Shown: piece after piece, positions 33,857 through 45,891 of the stretch | Layout of the letters: each line of letters begins with the position of its first letter | Position numbering within the stretch: the first letter of the stretch is position 1 | Assembly: GCA_023374045.1 (NCBI GenBank) | Contig: CM041778.1 | Span: 401,262,438 to 401,326,437 of the forward strand | From: Limonium bicolor | Taxonomy: Eukaryota; Streptophyta; Magnoliopsida; Caryophyllales; Plumbaginaceae | Reading direction: 5' to 3' | DNA length: 64,000 nt | Position numbers and translations under genes: made by a program | Notes under the pieces: model-generated | The model's input: the letters and a program-made list of their open reading frames with translations, nothing else | Told to the model about the DNA's origin: nothing | The model's database searches: none

Positions 33857-36836
33857 AAGGAGTTGTTTGCTCATCTTGATGAGTCGATTCACACCACAGT
33901 AAAATTTGAAGATGAAAGTAATATTTCAGTTGCCGGCAAAAGGAAATATCTCATCACTTTGAAGAGTGGGGACCACAAGTATATTTCTGATGTCTTCTAT
34001 GTGCCCAAGTTGAGAACAAAATTATTAAGCATTGGCCAACTGCATGAAAAGGGGTATGTTATGGAGCTTCATGGTGGCAAGCTTTCCATTTATGATGAAA
34101 AGGGTACATTGATTCTCATTGTTGGTCATCTTTTTTGGTTGATATCTCTAGTGATGCTTATCATTGTTTCTCTAATATAATCTCTGATGAGTCATGGTTG
34201 TGGCATTTACAATTTGGTCATATGATTTTTCATGGTTTGATAAAGTTATCCTGAGAAAATATGGTGACGGGTTTACCAGAGATAAATCATCCTAAGCAGT
34301 TGTGTGAAGCCTACACTATTGGAAGCATCACCGATCACGTTTTCAAGAGATGGAAAACAAGCCACCCATCCTCTTCAGTTAGTGCACTCTGATGTCTACG
34401 ATCTAATGAGTACCAAGTCAAATGGTAACAATCGGTATTTTTTGACCTTTATTGATGATTTTTCTCGGAAACTAAGGATCTATATGTTGTAGAAGAAAGC
34501 TGAGGTCTTTGAATACTTCAAGAAGTTCAACTCATGTAGAGAGACGAAGTGGTTACTCCCTGAAGGTGTTGTGCACTGACAGCGGTGGTGAATATGTCTC
34601 TGATGAATTCAAGGATTATTGTAAAGAACAAGGGATAAAACATGAAGTAACATGTCCCTACACCCCTCAACATAATGGTGTTACTGAACGGAAGAACATA
34701 ACCATCATGGATATGGTGAGAAGCATGTTGAAGACCAAAGGGTTGTCGAATTCTTTCTAGGCGGAGGCAGTCTCCTGTTCATCATATATACTGAACCGCT
34801 CTCCGACAAAAGGTGTCTCGGGTCTTACTCCTAAAAAAGCATGGACCTGTGTCAAAATAGGAGTAAAGCATTTGAAGGTATTTGGTGCCATTTCTTATGC
34901 CCATGTTCCAGCGGAGACAAGAAAGAAGCTAGATGATCGAGCAGAGTAAGCAATATTCATTAGATATGAATGGGGATGATACAAGCTACTCAATCCAATG
35001 ACTAAAAGGTAATATTCACTCATGATGTTACCTTTGTAGAGAATGAGTCATGGGATTGGAATAAAATGGTGTTGTAGATTCTAAAAGTCGTAACATCTCC
35101 CTTGCTGAAGAGCCGGAAGAGTCAAATCCAGAGGGAGGAGACTCAGCACCTGACCAAGTTCAGACAGATGTTGGTAGACCATAACATCATCGCCAACAAC
35201 CAGTACATCTTAAAGATTATAAGCTAAACCTTGATGATGAAGATACTGATGATGAAGAGATTATGCATTTGCTCTATTGGCTGATTATGAGCCAGTAACA
35301 GTGAAGGAGGCGCTTCAAGATCCAAAATGGATGGCGGCCATGCGTGAGGAAATTAACGCTACTAAAAGAAATCATACATGGGTTCGTACCGATCTTCTAC
35401 CAGGTTAATAAGCCATTGATGTGAAGTGGGTTTTCAAGACAAAAATGAAGCCCAACGGTGAGGTTGAAAGATACAAAGCAAGATTGGTGGTGAAAGGATT
35501 CAAACAACAACCTAGTCTTGATGATTAAAAAGTCTTCTATCTTGTTGCTCGAATGGAGACAATAAGGCTAATTATTGCCTTGGATGCTCAAATCGGTGGA
35601 AGATTCAACAGATGGATGTGAAGTCAGCCGTCCTTAATGGTCCACTTGAAGAAGAAATATTTGTCAAGCATCCCCCCAGTTTCGGTAAATTTGAAAGTGA
35701 AGGGAAAGTATATCGGTTGAAAAAGGCTTTGTATGGCTTAAAACAAGCACCCAGAATTTGGAATAAGCGGATAGACTTCTTCTTTTGCAAAGTGGTTGTA
35801 CAAGATGCCCTTCCAAGCATGCGTTGTATGTGAAGGTGGATAAGGTTGGTGGTATACTAATCATGTGTCTGTATGTTGATGACTTGATTATTACAAGCAA
35901 CCGACCTACTATGATTGAATCCTTCAAGAAATCCATAGTGAAGGAATTCGAGATGTCTGACCTTGGGCTGATGTCATACTTCCTTGGAATTGAGGTGATT
36001 TAAGGAAATGATGACATTTTCATCTCTCAGAAGAAGTACGTTGATGATCTCTTAAAAAAGTTCCAAATGTCAGATTGCAACCAAGTAAGAACTCCTATGG
36101 AGGTTGGAACCAAATTATCAAAGAATGAAGAAGGAGTCTATGTTGATCCAACCTACTACAAGCAAATTCTTGGCAGTCTCAGATATCTTACTTGTACGAG
36201 ACCGGATATTACTTTTCATGTTGGCTTGATCAACAGATTCATGGAGACTCCTCGCTCACCACATTTACAAGTACTAAGAGAATCTACAATATGTGAAGGA
36301 AACGTATGATTATGGATTATTTTATGGGTCATCTAATGATATTTCAATTGTAGAATACTCTGATAGTGATTATGACGGAGATATAGATGATCAAAAGAGC
36401 ACTTGGATATTGCTTCAACTTTGGAACAACTGCGTACTCATGGTCATCCAAGAAGCAGTTCGTTGTTGCACTGTTAACCTACGAGGCAGAATATGTGGCC
36501 GCAGCAATAAGTGCTTGCCAAGCAATGTCGTTGTGGTACCTCATGAATCACGTCGACTTTCCACAAAAGAAGGCCATGACAATTTTTATTGATAACACTT
36601 CACCACTCAGCCTAGCAAAGAACCCGATCATACATGGCAGAAGCAAGCACATCGAGACTCGCTATCACTATTTGAAGGATCAAGTTGCAAAAACTGAGAT
36701 AGAAGCGAAGTATTGCAGATCTAAAGATCAAGTTACAGACATGTTCACCAAACCTTTGAAGTATGATGCATTTATCAAGCTAAAAGAAAAGTTGGGGATG
36801 ACTTCGATGCAAATAAGGTTTAAGGGAGGATGTTAA
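33857..36836 (+). pseudogene. Copia pol, 5'-truncated and broken
   Basis: Plus-strand copia polyprotein starting within the protease-to-pre-integrase region (KELFAHLDES, ISDVFYVPKLRTKLLSIGQL; 33857-34130). Then come the integrase with LVHSDVYDLM, FLTFIDDFSRK and [15 protein letters not shown] (34360-34760), and the reverse transcriptase with PKWMAAMREEINAT (35323), MDVKSAVLNGPLEEEIFV (35612) and the catalytic YVDD at 35872-35883. RNase H follows with EAEYVAAAISACQAMSLWYL (36484) and NPIIHGRSKHIE (36622). It ends Gly-Gly-Cys-stop at 36836, where the stop overlaps the LTR start. Gag and the 5' LTR are missing. Stops at about 34261, 34492, 34758, 34948 and 36001 and several frameshifts make it inactive. 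Confidence 0.9.
36821..36830 (+). other. Polypurine tract
   Basis: TAAGGGAGGA directly before TGTTAAAATAATA, the presumed 3' LTR start. Confidence 0.75.
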
Positions 36837-37210
36837 AATAATATATTGATCCTGATATTTGTTTTCCTATTTTTTTGTCACATTTCCTATTCTACTCAGT
36901 TTTCTTTTCCTATATATCTGTTGTAGAATAGGTCATATAGCCGTTGAGTCTATTTATTATGTTCAACTTTATCAGGTAATTACTTTTATTTAGCTAATTT
37001 ATCTCACTTCCAAGTTGTAAACCAGATTACTGTTCTCATAGTCACTTAGAGCAACTATTAATTCCATATTCATCCTCTTCTCTCATTTGTATACTGGTCT
37101 TTTATTTCCATTATTTACTTTTATTAATTTGCCACCTACCTTTTCTTTCATTAATATATATTCTTTTTTTATGGTTTTCTAGATTGTGTGTGTGTATATA
37201 TATATATCCA
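36831..37210 (+). repeat. 3' LTR of the truncated copia element (end approximate)
   Basis: Begins TGTTAAAATAATATATTGAT directly after the polypurine tract. The right border cannot be set without its 5' partner, which is absent from the window. 37180-37210 carries GT/TA microsatellite sequence. Confidence 0.5.
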
Positions 37211-37676
37211 TTCGATTGCTACATCCTCCATTGTGATTCAACTAAGATACGAAACAAAACTGAGGTTAGAATAAATTCAAAGCGACACTTAGCTTTTAAT
37301 AATTCAGACATACTAGATCCGTTTAATACAAACTACTTTTATTAGTTACTCAATACAGTATTAGGTTTTAAAATGATACTACAAAAAAAAATTACTACTA
37401 TTAAAGAACTTATTCGTTCATGAAATACTGAGCAGTTGTTTCTGAATCTGCCCCATTGTTGATTAATTCCTATTATTAATTATTGGAAATAAAGAATCTA
37501 CTTACCAAACCTAATCCTTGGTCAATCAATAGACTCCATTTGACATAAAAGGACCATAAATATGGCGGGTTCGAATTTAAAGCCTATGAAAAATCGATTT
37601 AAAGAAAGGACTTTTGACTATACTAGATTAATGTTAATTGACTGTTCAATGTTTTTCTCGTATACTTACTCCGAGC

Positions 37677-38187
37677 TAGAGGTGATCATTCGGTGGACGG
37701 GCCGGGTTCGGATCGGGTTAAAGGAAAATTTTAGGTTTATTGGGTCTATTTTAAAAAACTAAACTTGATTTTTTACATGATCGGATCAGGCTGGGCTAAG
37801 CCCGGTTTTTTTTAGGCTTTGCCGAAGCCTGACCCGCCGGCCCATTTTTTAATTTTTTTTATAAATTAATAATAAATATATTTATATATTTATATATATA
37901 TATAACTTATTTAAAATTTATATATTATATATAATTTTTGTATATATTATATGAAAATTAAATGTATATATTATATTTTTAAAAAATTATAATAAATAAT
38001 ATAAAATTAGGTCGGGCCGGAGTTACCTACGGATTTAAAAAATTGTCATGATCCAGTCCAGTTTTTTATTCAGACCTGATTTTATGTCCAATCCCACTGG
38101 GAAACTCATCAGACTCGAATTATTCAGATTTTTTTACGGATCGAATCAGACTGAACTACCGGGCCGGACACATTTTCATCAGCTCTA
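37677..38187. mobile_element. Non-autonomous hAT element, GGGCCGGG repeats
   Basis: The left end TAGAGGTGATCATTCGG and the right end, reading TAGAGCTGATGAAAATG in reverse, are inverted repeats. The 8-bp duplication CTCCGAGC is perfect on both sides (37669-37676, 38188-38195). GGGCCGGGTTCGG-like subterminal repeats and a very AT-rich centre are typical of this plant family. Related to the element at 53456-54208. Confidence 0.93.
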
Positions 38188-38195
38188 CTCCGAGC

Positions 38196-38819
38196 AAACC
38201 AATTTATTACGGCAGAAAGTATTATAGACAAACTTTTAATTTATTGGTTGACCGTGAGGGTTATGGCAATCGTTATCCAACCTCTAGTCTAGTTGATTCA
38301 AGGAGCAGCCTTGCTACTGGTTAAAATATTAATTTCTTGACCAGTTGGGCCTAGGTCCAGCCCACCGCGCATGCAATAAAGCACCCTTTTTTTCCTCGTA
38401 TCTTTCTGTTCATAGTGATAATTGGCGGCAGGTAACCTACAAATGTTCGAGCAAAATTAATTAAAACAAAAGGGCTTTTTTCTTGCCTACAAACTACAGT
38501 TGATGACCTATAATGTGATCAAAGTGCAGCAGCTGCACCATGTGGTTGGTGTACGATTTTTTTTCATGGTTTGATGCTTATTCTTTGAAATATTTGATAC
38601 GAGTACAAGATTGGTGATGATATAAACATATTATCTCATGAATATAAGTCGAGTGGTGCATTATTATGGAATTTCAAAATTGCCCATTAATTTTCTGCAA
38701 TTTTTCACAAAAGTCAATAATGGAATCCCCCTTTCCCTATGTCAACATCAGATTGGGGTTGGACTATGAACTGGGTGAGGTTGAGATCATAATTTGTGAT
38801 TCTTCCATTTTAAAATATG
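38196..38819. other. Intergenic, no feature recognised
   Basis: AT-rich single-copy-looking DNA between two MITEs. No coding sequence or RNA gene recognised. Confidence 0.4.
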
Positions 38820-38821
38820 TA

Positions 38822-39042
38822 CTCCCTCCGTCCTGAATTGATCAGACATGTCGTTTGACTTTAATTTTTAATATATAAGATAAATTAATTTTAAAAATTT
38901 AAGTTTTGCATATGAATCCTTACATGATAAACTATATGTTACAAAATTTAATTTTATAAAATTTTTTATTATATATACTTAATATTGAAGTGGAAAAACG
39001 TGTCATAAAGCAAACAGCACGGTCAATCCAGGACAGAGGGAG
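38822..39042. mobile_element. Stowaway-like MITE
   Basis: The ends CTCCCTCCGTCCTGAATTGA and TCAATCCAGGACAGAGGGAG form long inverted repeats, flanked by TA on both sides (38820-38821, 39043-39044). This is the hallmark of Tc1/mariner-derived Stowaway elements. 221 bp, non-coding. Confidence 0.92.
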
Positions 39043-39044
39043 TA

Positions 39045-39859
39045 TTGATTTGTGAAAGTTTTTATTTTGTTCAACTTGAGTTAAAGAATAAGAACACAAT
39101 ACAACAGAGTCTTAGCTCGTTAAGAATACAGAATACGATTACATAAAATATACGATTGAAGTTTTATTGACTTCAAGTGGAATTTTGTCATCACACAATC
39201 ACGTGTTCTAATGAACACTCAAGCTCTCACGCTAAGAACAGGCTCTTGACAAGGTACTCGTGTAATTCCATCTCTCACTCAAACCCTAATTGAATTACTA
39301 TCCCGTAGTAACCAGATTTTGAAAAATATTGCTCTTTCGTTCTTCTTTGCCTTTTAATCTCATACTCATGTGTTTCTCCCACAAGGTATATATAATCGTG
39401 TAAATTCTCCCACATAATTAAAATCCTAACATTCTTATGAGACGCCTGGTTTTCTCTAACTGTTTTCCCAATTAAATTAGTTCAAGACTTTGTAATCGTC
39501 TCTGTCGACATCTGTCCATCAAAACAAGGCACAACCAATTTAAATTTTAGAAAAATGAATTAAAGGACTAAACCAGCTTATAGTTACTTTATTTACTTAT
39601 TATTTATTTGTAACTACAATTCTTGTTTTATTCTATTTGTAATGATCGATATGATTAGAAAAAGTAACTCAAAGTTATGTTGAACTTATAAAATGATACA
39701 TATTGTAGAATGAATGGGTATGCAAAGTTCCGGTACGAGTACAATCAAATAGGAAATTTAAAGTTGTAAACTAGCCCTATATATATATATATATAATTCA
39801 ATTATAAATTTCTTGAAGCAGGAAAAACTAAAATTGATAACGGTCAGTGTATTTTTTTA
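39045..39859. other. Intergenic, no feature recognised
   Basis: AT-rich, with a short (TA)n tract at about 39781-39796. No gene seen. Confidence 0.4.
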
Positions 39860-40537
39860 TTTGGAAATTTTTATGTAATCTCATTATATATTTTTGACTA
39901 ATTCATGAAATGCTCATTAAAAAAAAAAGAAATGTCACTATATTTGTGCAAAAGTTTATGAAATACTACTATGTCATTGACTAGAAATAAAAAAGACAAT
40001 AATACATCTACTGGTTAATAACATACTTTTAAAGTTCACAATATGCCCTTAAGTGTTAAAAAATCACTAAAATTAGAAATATATTCAAAATACTATAAAA
40101 ATATAGATAATTATAAAAAAATTTAAAATATTATAAACAATAAAACAAATATATTAAAATATCATAAAACCTTGGAAAAATATAAATGTTTGTCAGGTGT
40201 TTTTTTTTAAATAGTACCATAAAAAAATAATATAGAGCTTTAAACACATAATTTATACTAAATTTTTCTACCAATTAAACAACATAACTACTAATTAACT
40301 ACCATAATTTGTACCAAACATTTTCAATTTAACTTTTTTATCAATTTAAATTATTTATTTGAAACTAATTATATTGAGTCATAAAGTGACGAGCAAAATA
40401 AAATATAAATTACATAAAATAATTTTCCAAATATTAATTAAAAATTAAATAATTTATTTACAAAAATATAGTGATATTTTATAACTTTTAGAAACATTTC
40501 ATGAATTAGCAAAAAAAAAAATAATAACATTTGATGA
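39860..40537. mobile_element. MITE with long inverted repeats (Mutator-like?)
   Basis: The left end GAAATTTTTATG ... CTAATTCATGAAATG and the right end, reading GAAATTTCATCAAATG ... GCTAATTCATGAAATG in reverse, are about 50-60 bp long inverted repeats with internal differences. Both also share a TCACTATATTTxTG block further in. T-rich flanks make the target duplication ambiguous. No coding sequence. Confidence 0.5.
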
Positions 40538-41203
40538 AATTTCTCTTTTTTATATAACTGTAACGCCCCTATTAATCATAAATACAGCGGAAATAAAACT
40601 CTAAGGCGATTACAGACCATCGGGTTCCAAACACCCGGCACCAAACCTCACCAATTACAACTTACAATCTACAAGAGCTACGGTCTGAACTCGAGAAAAA
40701 CTTAACACAAACATAATAGAAATTAAACACATTAACTCTCCACAAAACCTAGTCCCATCCCAAACGCTCATTCTCTTCGTGGCCACCTGTAAATCAATTC
40801 GTACCTGCAAGATGAAACCAAGCAGCCCACCCCAAAAGGGGCGGGTCAGTTCCCTGGAATGGAACTGGTACAATTCTCCAAAAAAACAAACTTATAAAAC
40901 ATAACTCTTCAAAATAAACAGTAACTTGAATTTAAACTCTTGAAAGTAAAACAGAGATAAAGCACTTCAAAACAATCAAATTAAAGAGAAAAGAAAACAA
41001 GACAAAGATAGATATAGAGAACCTCCAAAACAAGTCATCCACTTAAGTAGTCACACCACATAGTTAGTAAGCATCCATTGTTGATGTTAGAACCAATTCC
41101 CGTTCGGAGTATAAAGACTCAGATAGTCACAAAGGACTAGGAATAATAAGATAGATCCAAGAACTCAAGAGTGGAATAGTTTCAACTGGGAGAGATGGCC
41201 CCC

Positions 41204-41430
41204 ACCGCCAATCACGTCCTTTTAGGACAGGGGATATACAGCCCCTCACTGTTTATCACGTCCACTAAGGACAGGGGATATACAGCCCCTCACTGTCTAT
41301 CACGTCCACTAAGGACAGGGGATATACAGCCCCTCAATGTCTATCACGTCCACTAAGGACAGGGGATATACAGTCCCTCACTGTCTATCACGTCCACTAA
41401 GGACAGGGGATATACAGCCCCTCACTGTTA
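41204..41430. repeat. 44-bp tandem repeat with hairpin arms, five copies
   Basis: Five head-to-tail copies, nearly identical, each with ATCACGTCCACTAAGGACAG and then GGGGATATACAGCCCCTCAC. Each unit has two small self-complementary parts (GTCC..GGAC and GGGG..CCCC). Confidence 0.95.
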
Positions 41431-44400
41431 CCATTGAAGACGCGCGCACGTCGAAACCTTAAGAACCAGCTCATGGATGAAACGATATCCAGAGTCAAAA
41501 GAAGAATTCCAAGATTGACCTTTTCCAAATTCCCACCAGATCACTAACTACCCAGAGCAATACCAAAACACTCAATCCTACAGAGTGCAGAAGCGTAAAC
41601 CCTAAGTAGTCAATGTCTAATGGAACAACCAAATAGAAGGAACCAATACCCAAGAGAGTTTCGCATCCAAGGCTCAGTTAGTCACACAAGCTGAGTTAGT
41701 CACACAACCAATTCCTTTTTAGAAATTCCTCTTTAAGTCAGTTAGCGTTTTCCAAAACATTCCACAAGTCAACCAGCAAAAATAACGTAGTACGAGAAAT
41801 CGTACAAAACATTCCATAAGGTCCAAAACACAACAAGCTGAGTACGAGAAATCGTACCTGGGTAATGCTGTAGCAGTTCTAATCAACTTGCGCAAACAAT
41901 CAACAGTACTCTGAAGAATATTAAAGGTAATCTATCATCAATCCCTTGTAGCCTATGTTACGCTTAAATAAACTCCTTACTCTTATTTCAAAGTCTCAAT
42001 TATCTTTTAAGCCCTCACTTAAATGTTATGTATAATCTTTGAGTTATCTGAGAACGTGATATAGCCCAAGGTGGTAAGATCAAGGAATGTATTCGATCAA
42101 CATCTGCTAATTGTCCACTCTATCCACTTTATTCATACTTAACCACAATCCTCACATTCAAGACTTTTGAGACCTCTATATCATAAATGTGTTTATGTTA
42201 TATAATTAAATCTAAGAATTTCAATAATAATCTTAAGCTCAATACCTTTATTCTTACTTTAGGACCGACATCGTATTATAACCTATGATGGATCTATCTT
42301 AGAATACTATACTATTATTCCATAAGGTAATGATTAGGTATTTTATCAATATTTACTAGATAATCCTTTATGATTAAGTCTTCCCCTTAACTTAATTAAG
42401 ACCTACAACCTGTATATCGGAATCATAGTGTCGTAGATGCATTTCATTACAACTTCATTGATCTTAGAATTTAGAGACAACTACTAGACTCAATTATTTT
42501 ATCTTTACTTTAGAATGACTTAATATTATAACCATTTAATTATCTTGTCTTAAGATGTTCAATTACTCTTCATCCTGAAACAACTATATTTTAATTAACT
42601 CAAACCCTTCCAACTCTTTTACTTAGTATCCACAAAGTATATTATTCGTTTAATTATTACCTATATAATAAGGTGTTTTAAGATAACCCTTTTTATGTAT
42701 CCTTACTCACATTTTAATTTCCCAAGTATTTAATTGTTTACACACATTCTCTCCATAGAGTATGTATAATCCTTTTGTACTAAATTTTAATAAACCTACG
42801 TCTTAAATACATTTTATATTACTTACAAGACCAAGGTTTCAAAGGAATAACTTAATAAATTATTTTCCTTTATTGTATCTTAGGATAAACATTATATCTC
42901 GACATAAGGTAAAGTCTATCTAAGAACTAAATTCTGATTCATAAGTGAAATTGTTAATTATGTAATAAGATAATCTATTCTGAAAATCCCCATACCCTAT
43001 ATTCAAATGAACACTAATATTTCCAGTGTTAAAAAGGTAAATCAATATAATCTCTTACGTAACCCAGTTTCATCTAATTAAAGGTTTAAAGATTTTAAGT
43101 ATCTAATTTCTATTTATAAACCTTCTTATAAATTCTAACTACTAAATACATTACTTAATTATAAACTCACATCCTGAACATTGGTATTAAATGTATTTTA
43201 TATGGCTTATCAAATTCTAAGAACGTAGGATTATTATTTAGATTAATTCCTCAATCATAGTTTAATTTAGTTTTATATCATAATCCTTTTAATGATTTTA
43301 TCACAAGATATTAAGTTATTACTCAATACCATAAATAGTAAGAAATGATTAAATCTAGACTTATTTATCCTCTTCACATTTAGATGTAAAAGTAACTCAT
43401 TTACTTTATTATTGTTTATATAATAAGAACATTTAAATGTAAAAGTATTTCATTCATTTTATTATCAATTAAATAATAAGATCTATTTGTGTAACACTCT
43501 ATGTAAACTAATTACAAATATTCCTAAACTTCAACTTATTAATTCCTTAACCCAATTATAGATTTACACTGTGGTCACCGACTATATATATACATGTATT
43601 TTAATACCGTTAATATAAATCCTAGAAATTCAAAGGTAACTAAAAACTCAGTTCATAACCATAAAATAATACCACCTCATATAGTATTCTATTATTAGTA
43701 TTATGTAGAGGTTTAGTTTGACCCATTAATTCCTTCATATTACATTTTCTATAAGGTATTTTATTCCTTTTATTTATTAATTTATCGTATATATATATAA
43801 TCCCTTCCTATTATATTTCTCACAAGGAATGTTATTTCCTTTATCTATTTTTATTGTATTTATATATATATATATATCTACATATATTAAGATTTATCCA
43901 GAATATTCTTTAAGAAATTTCTATTGTATTTAATTATATTTAATATCTTTTAGACCTATCCACAACTGATTTATGGTTTATAAAATAAAGTATTTCCCTT
44001 AGTTTTAGTTAAACATATTAGCTTCCATATTATATAATAAATAAAATGTAGTTTAGTTAAATTCCTTGATTTAATATAAGTTTCTATCTTATTTCTCTCA
44101 TATAAATATATATAAATATATGTAACAATTTTTACCCCACTTAAAGTTAATACCCAAAATATTTATAAACATACTGTATTAAATGTTAATTAGTCTTATT
44201 ATATTTTCCCCAACCTATAAAGTTCATTAATCAACTACACTTTAAATTTTTATTACATTAAAAACCATATATTATAAGTTATTCTTATGAAAAACTCATA
44301 AACACAATTTTTAAACCTTTTACCATTGCCCAAAAATTCCCAAATTTAATATACAGTAACTATAACATTTTATACATATTATAAAATTTTTATTTCATAA

Positions 44401-45891
44401 AAATATCTTTTTAATTTAGCCAAATAATTCCAGAAAACCCGTAACTTGCAAAAATCATAAATTATGTTTAAAAACTCCAAAACCATAATAATTTACATCA
44501 AAATAAACTAGATTAAATAAGGAATCTATGGTTAAAATTTCAAGTCAAAATACATTCGGGAAGATATTTAAATTAACCCAACAAGTTAGGACTATTTACT
44601 GGAATTTATAAAAACTTAATCTGAAACGTTTTAATCTCAGCCGTCCAAATCTCTTAACTAAGATCCGACGGACGCTGAACGACGAGTTCATCCGCGATTC
44701 AACTATGGACTTCGAGTACTAATTCACGATTTTCTCACAATCTATAGAACGAAATCGAGTGATTCTTGTTTCTATGGATTCGTAATCAAATTTCGGTTCT
44801 ATTGGTATCAATTTCCCCAATTATAATGCAGAGTTCATCAGGTTTCGATTCTGGTAAGTCGACTTAGGGTTTCAGAGGGTTTCGAGTTTTAATCTGTCAA
44901 ATTCTCTCAGTATAAAGCATAATAGATGAAATTGGTAAGTGAGTTTGGTCGACAATGCATAATCGGTTAGCATCATCGGAAGAATTTGAAAGAAACTCAC
45001 CGGAAATTGTAAGAACGGGGCAAAAAGGTTTCGGTTTTCTGGAACACATTCGAACCTTGCCTGTTCGAGTAGTCAACTTCGAAGCACTATAAGTTTCAGC
45101 ACAGATTGAGTTAGGCTATGTGTAAGGGCTCATTGGAAAGATCAAACTTAGATCTACGTATTGATAGCAAGAACTAATCCTAACTCGCATCACACAGAAA
45201 GATATTAAAGTCTCAAATCACGAGTTTACCTCTCTGTTTCGGTGTTATTTTATGTACTGTTGAAACCGAAACTTTAGACCTCTATATCTCCCAACTGGTT
45301 ACGAATCAGACTTGGGCATAAACACGAAAATTGTAGAGGGATTAGAGATCTTTACAACGAGCTAAAGAAATCGAATTTTGGTTGATTAACGAAGAAGTTA
45401 TGGTCGACGCAAGTTACCTGTAAACGAAGGGAAATCTGGAATTCTGGAAACAGTTTCGCAAGGCGGCTACTTTGGCTCAATTTTCCGGTTGACTCAGAAG
45501 GATTTAGGGTTTGTATGAGTAATGGTTGGAAAGAGGAATTGTAGGAGAAGAGAATGGTGAAGACGGCATGGAAAAATATTGAGAGATGTAAAAGTTATAG
45601 CCGTCTAAAGTTAGGGCAAAGTCATGAATTCTGTTACCGAAATTCAAGGGATAAATTGGCTAAGTGTTGGCGACCCGTGACAGAGTGACACGTGGCATCT
45701 TTCAAATTTTTGACTCAAAACTTCAATCTAGCATAACTTTGGCTAGGATGATCCGTTTTTGACGTTCTTTTTATCGATCTTCATGGTTTTTCATAACCTA
45801 TTTATTGGTATAGGTTTCATGGCCTGGTTTTACCATTCTCAAAAAGTCAACTCTAGCAAGGCTTAATAAGCTTTAAGGTTTCTAGAATTTT

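Noticed and set aside
33707..34180. 157-codon frame as a membrane protein gene
   Set aside because: Its second half is copia protease-region sequence and its first half is unrelated flanking DNA fused by chance.
41204..41430. CRISPR-like array of regularly spaced repeats
   Set aside because: The 44-bp units are contiguous with no unique spacers, and the DNA is clearly plant nuclear.
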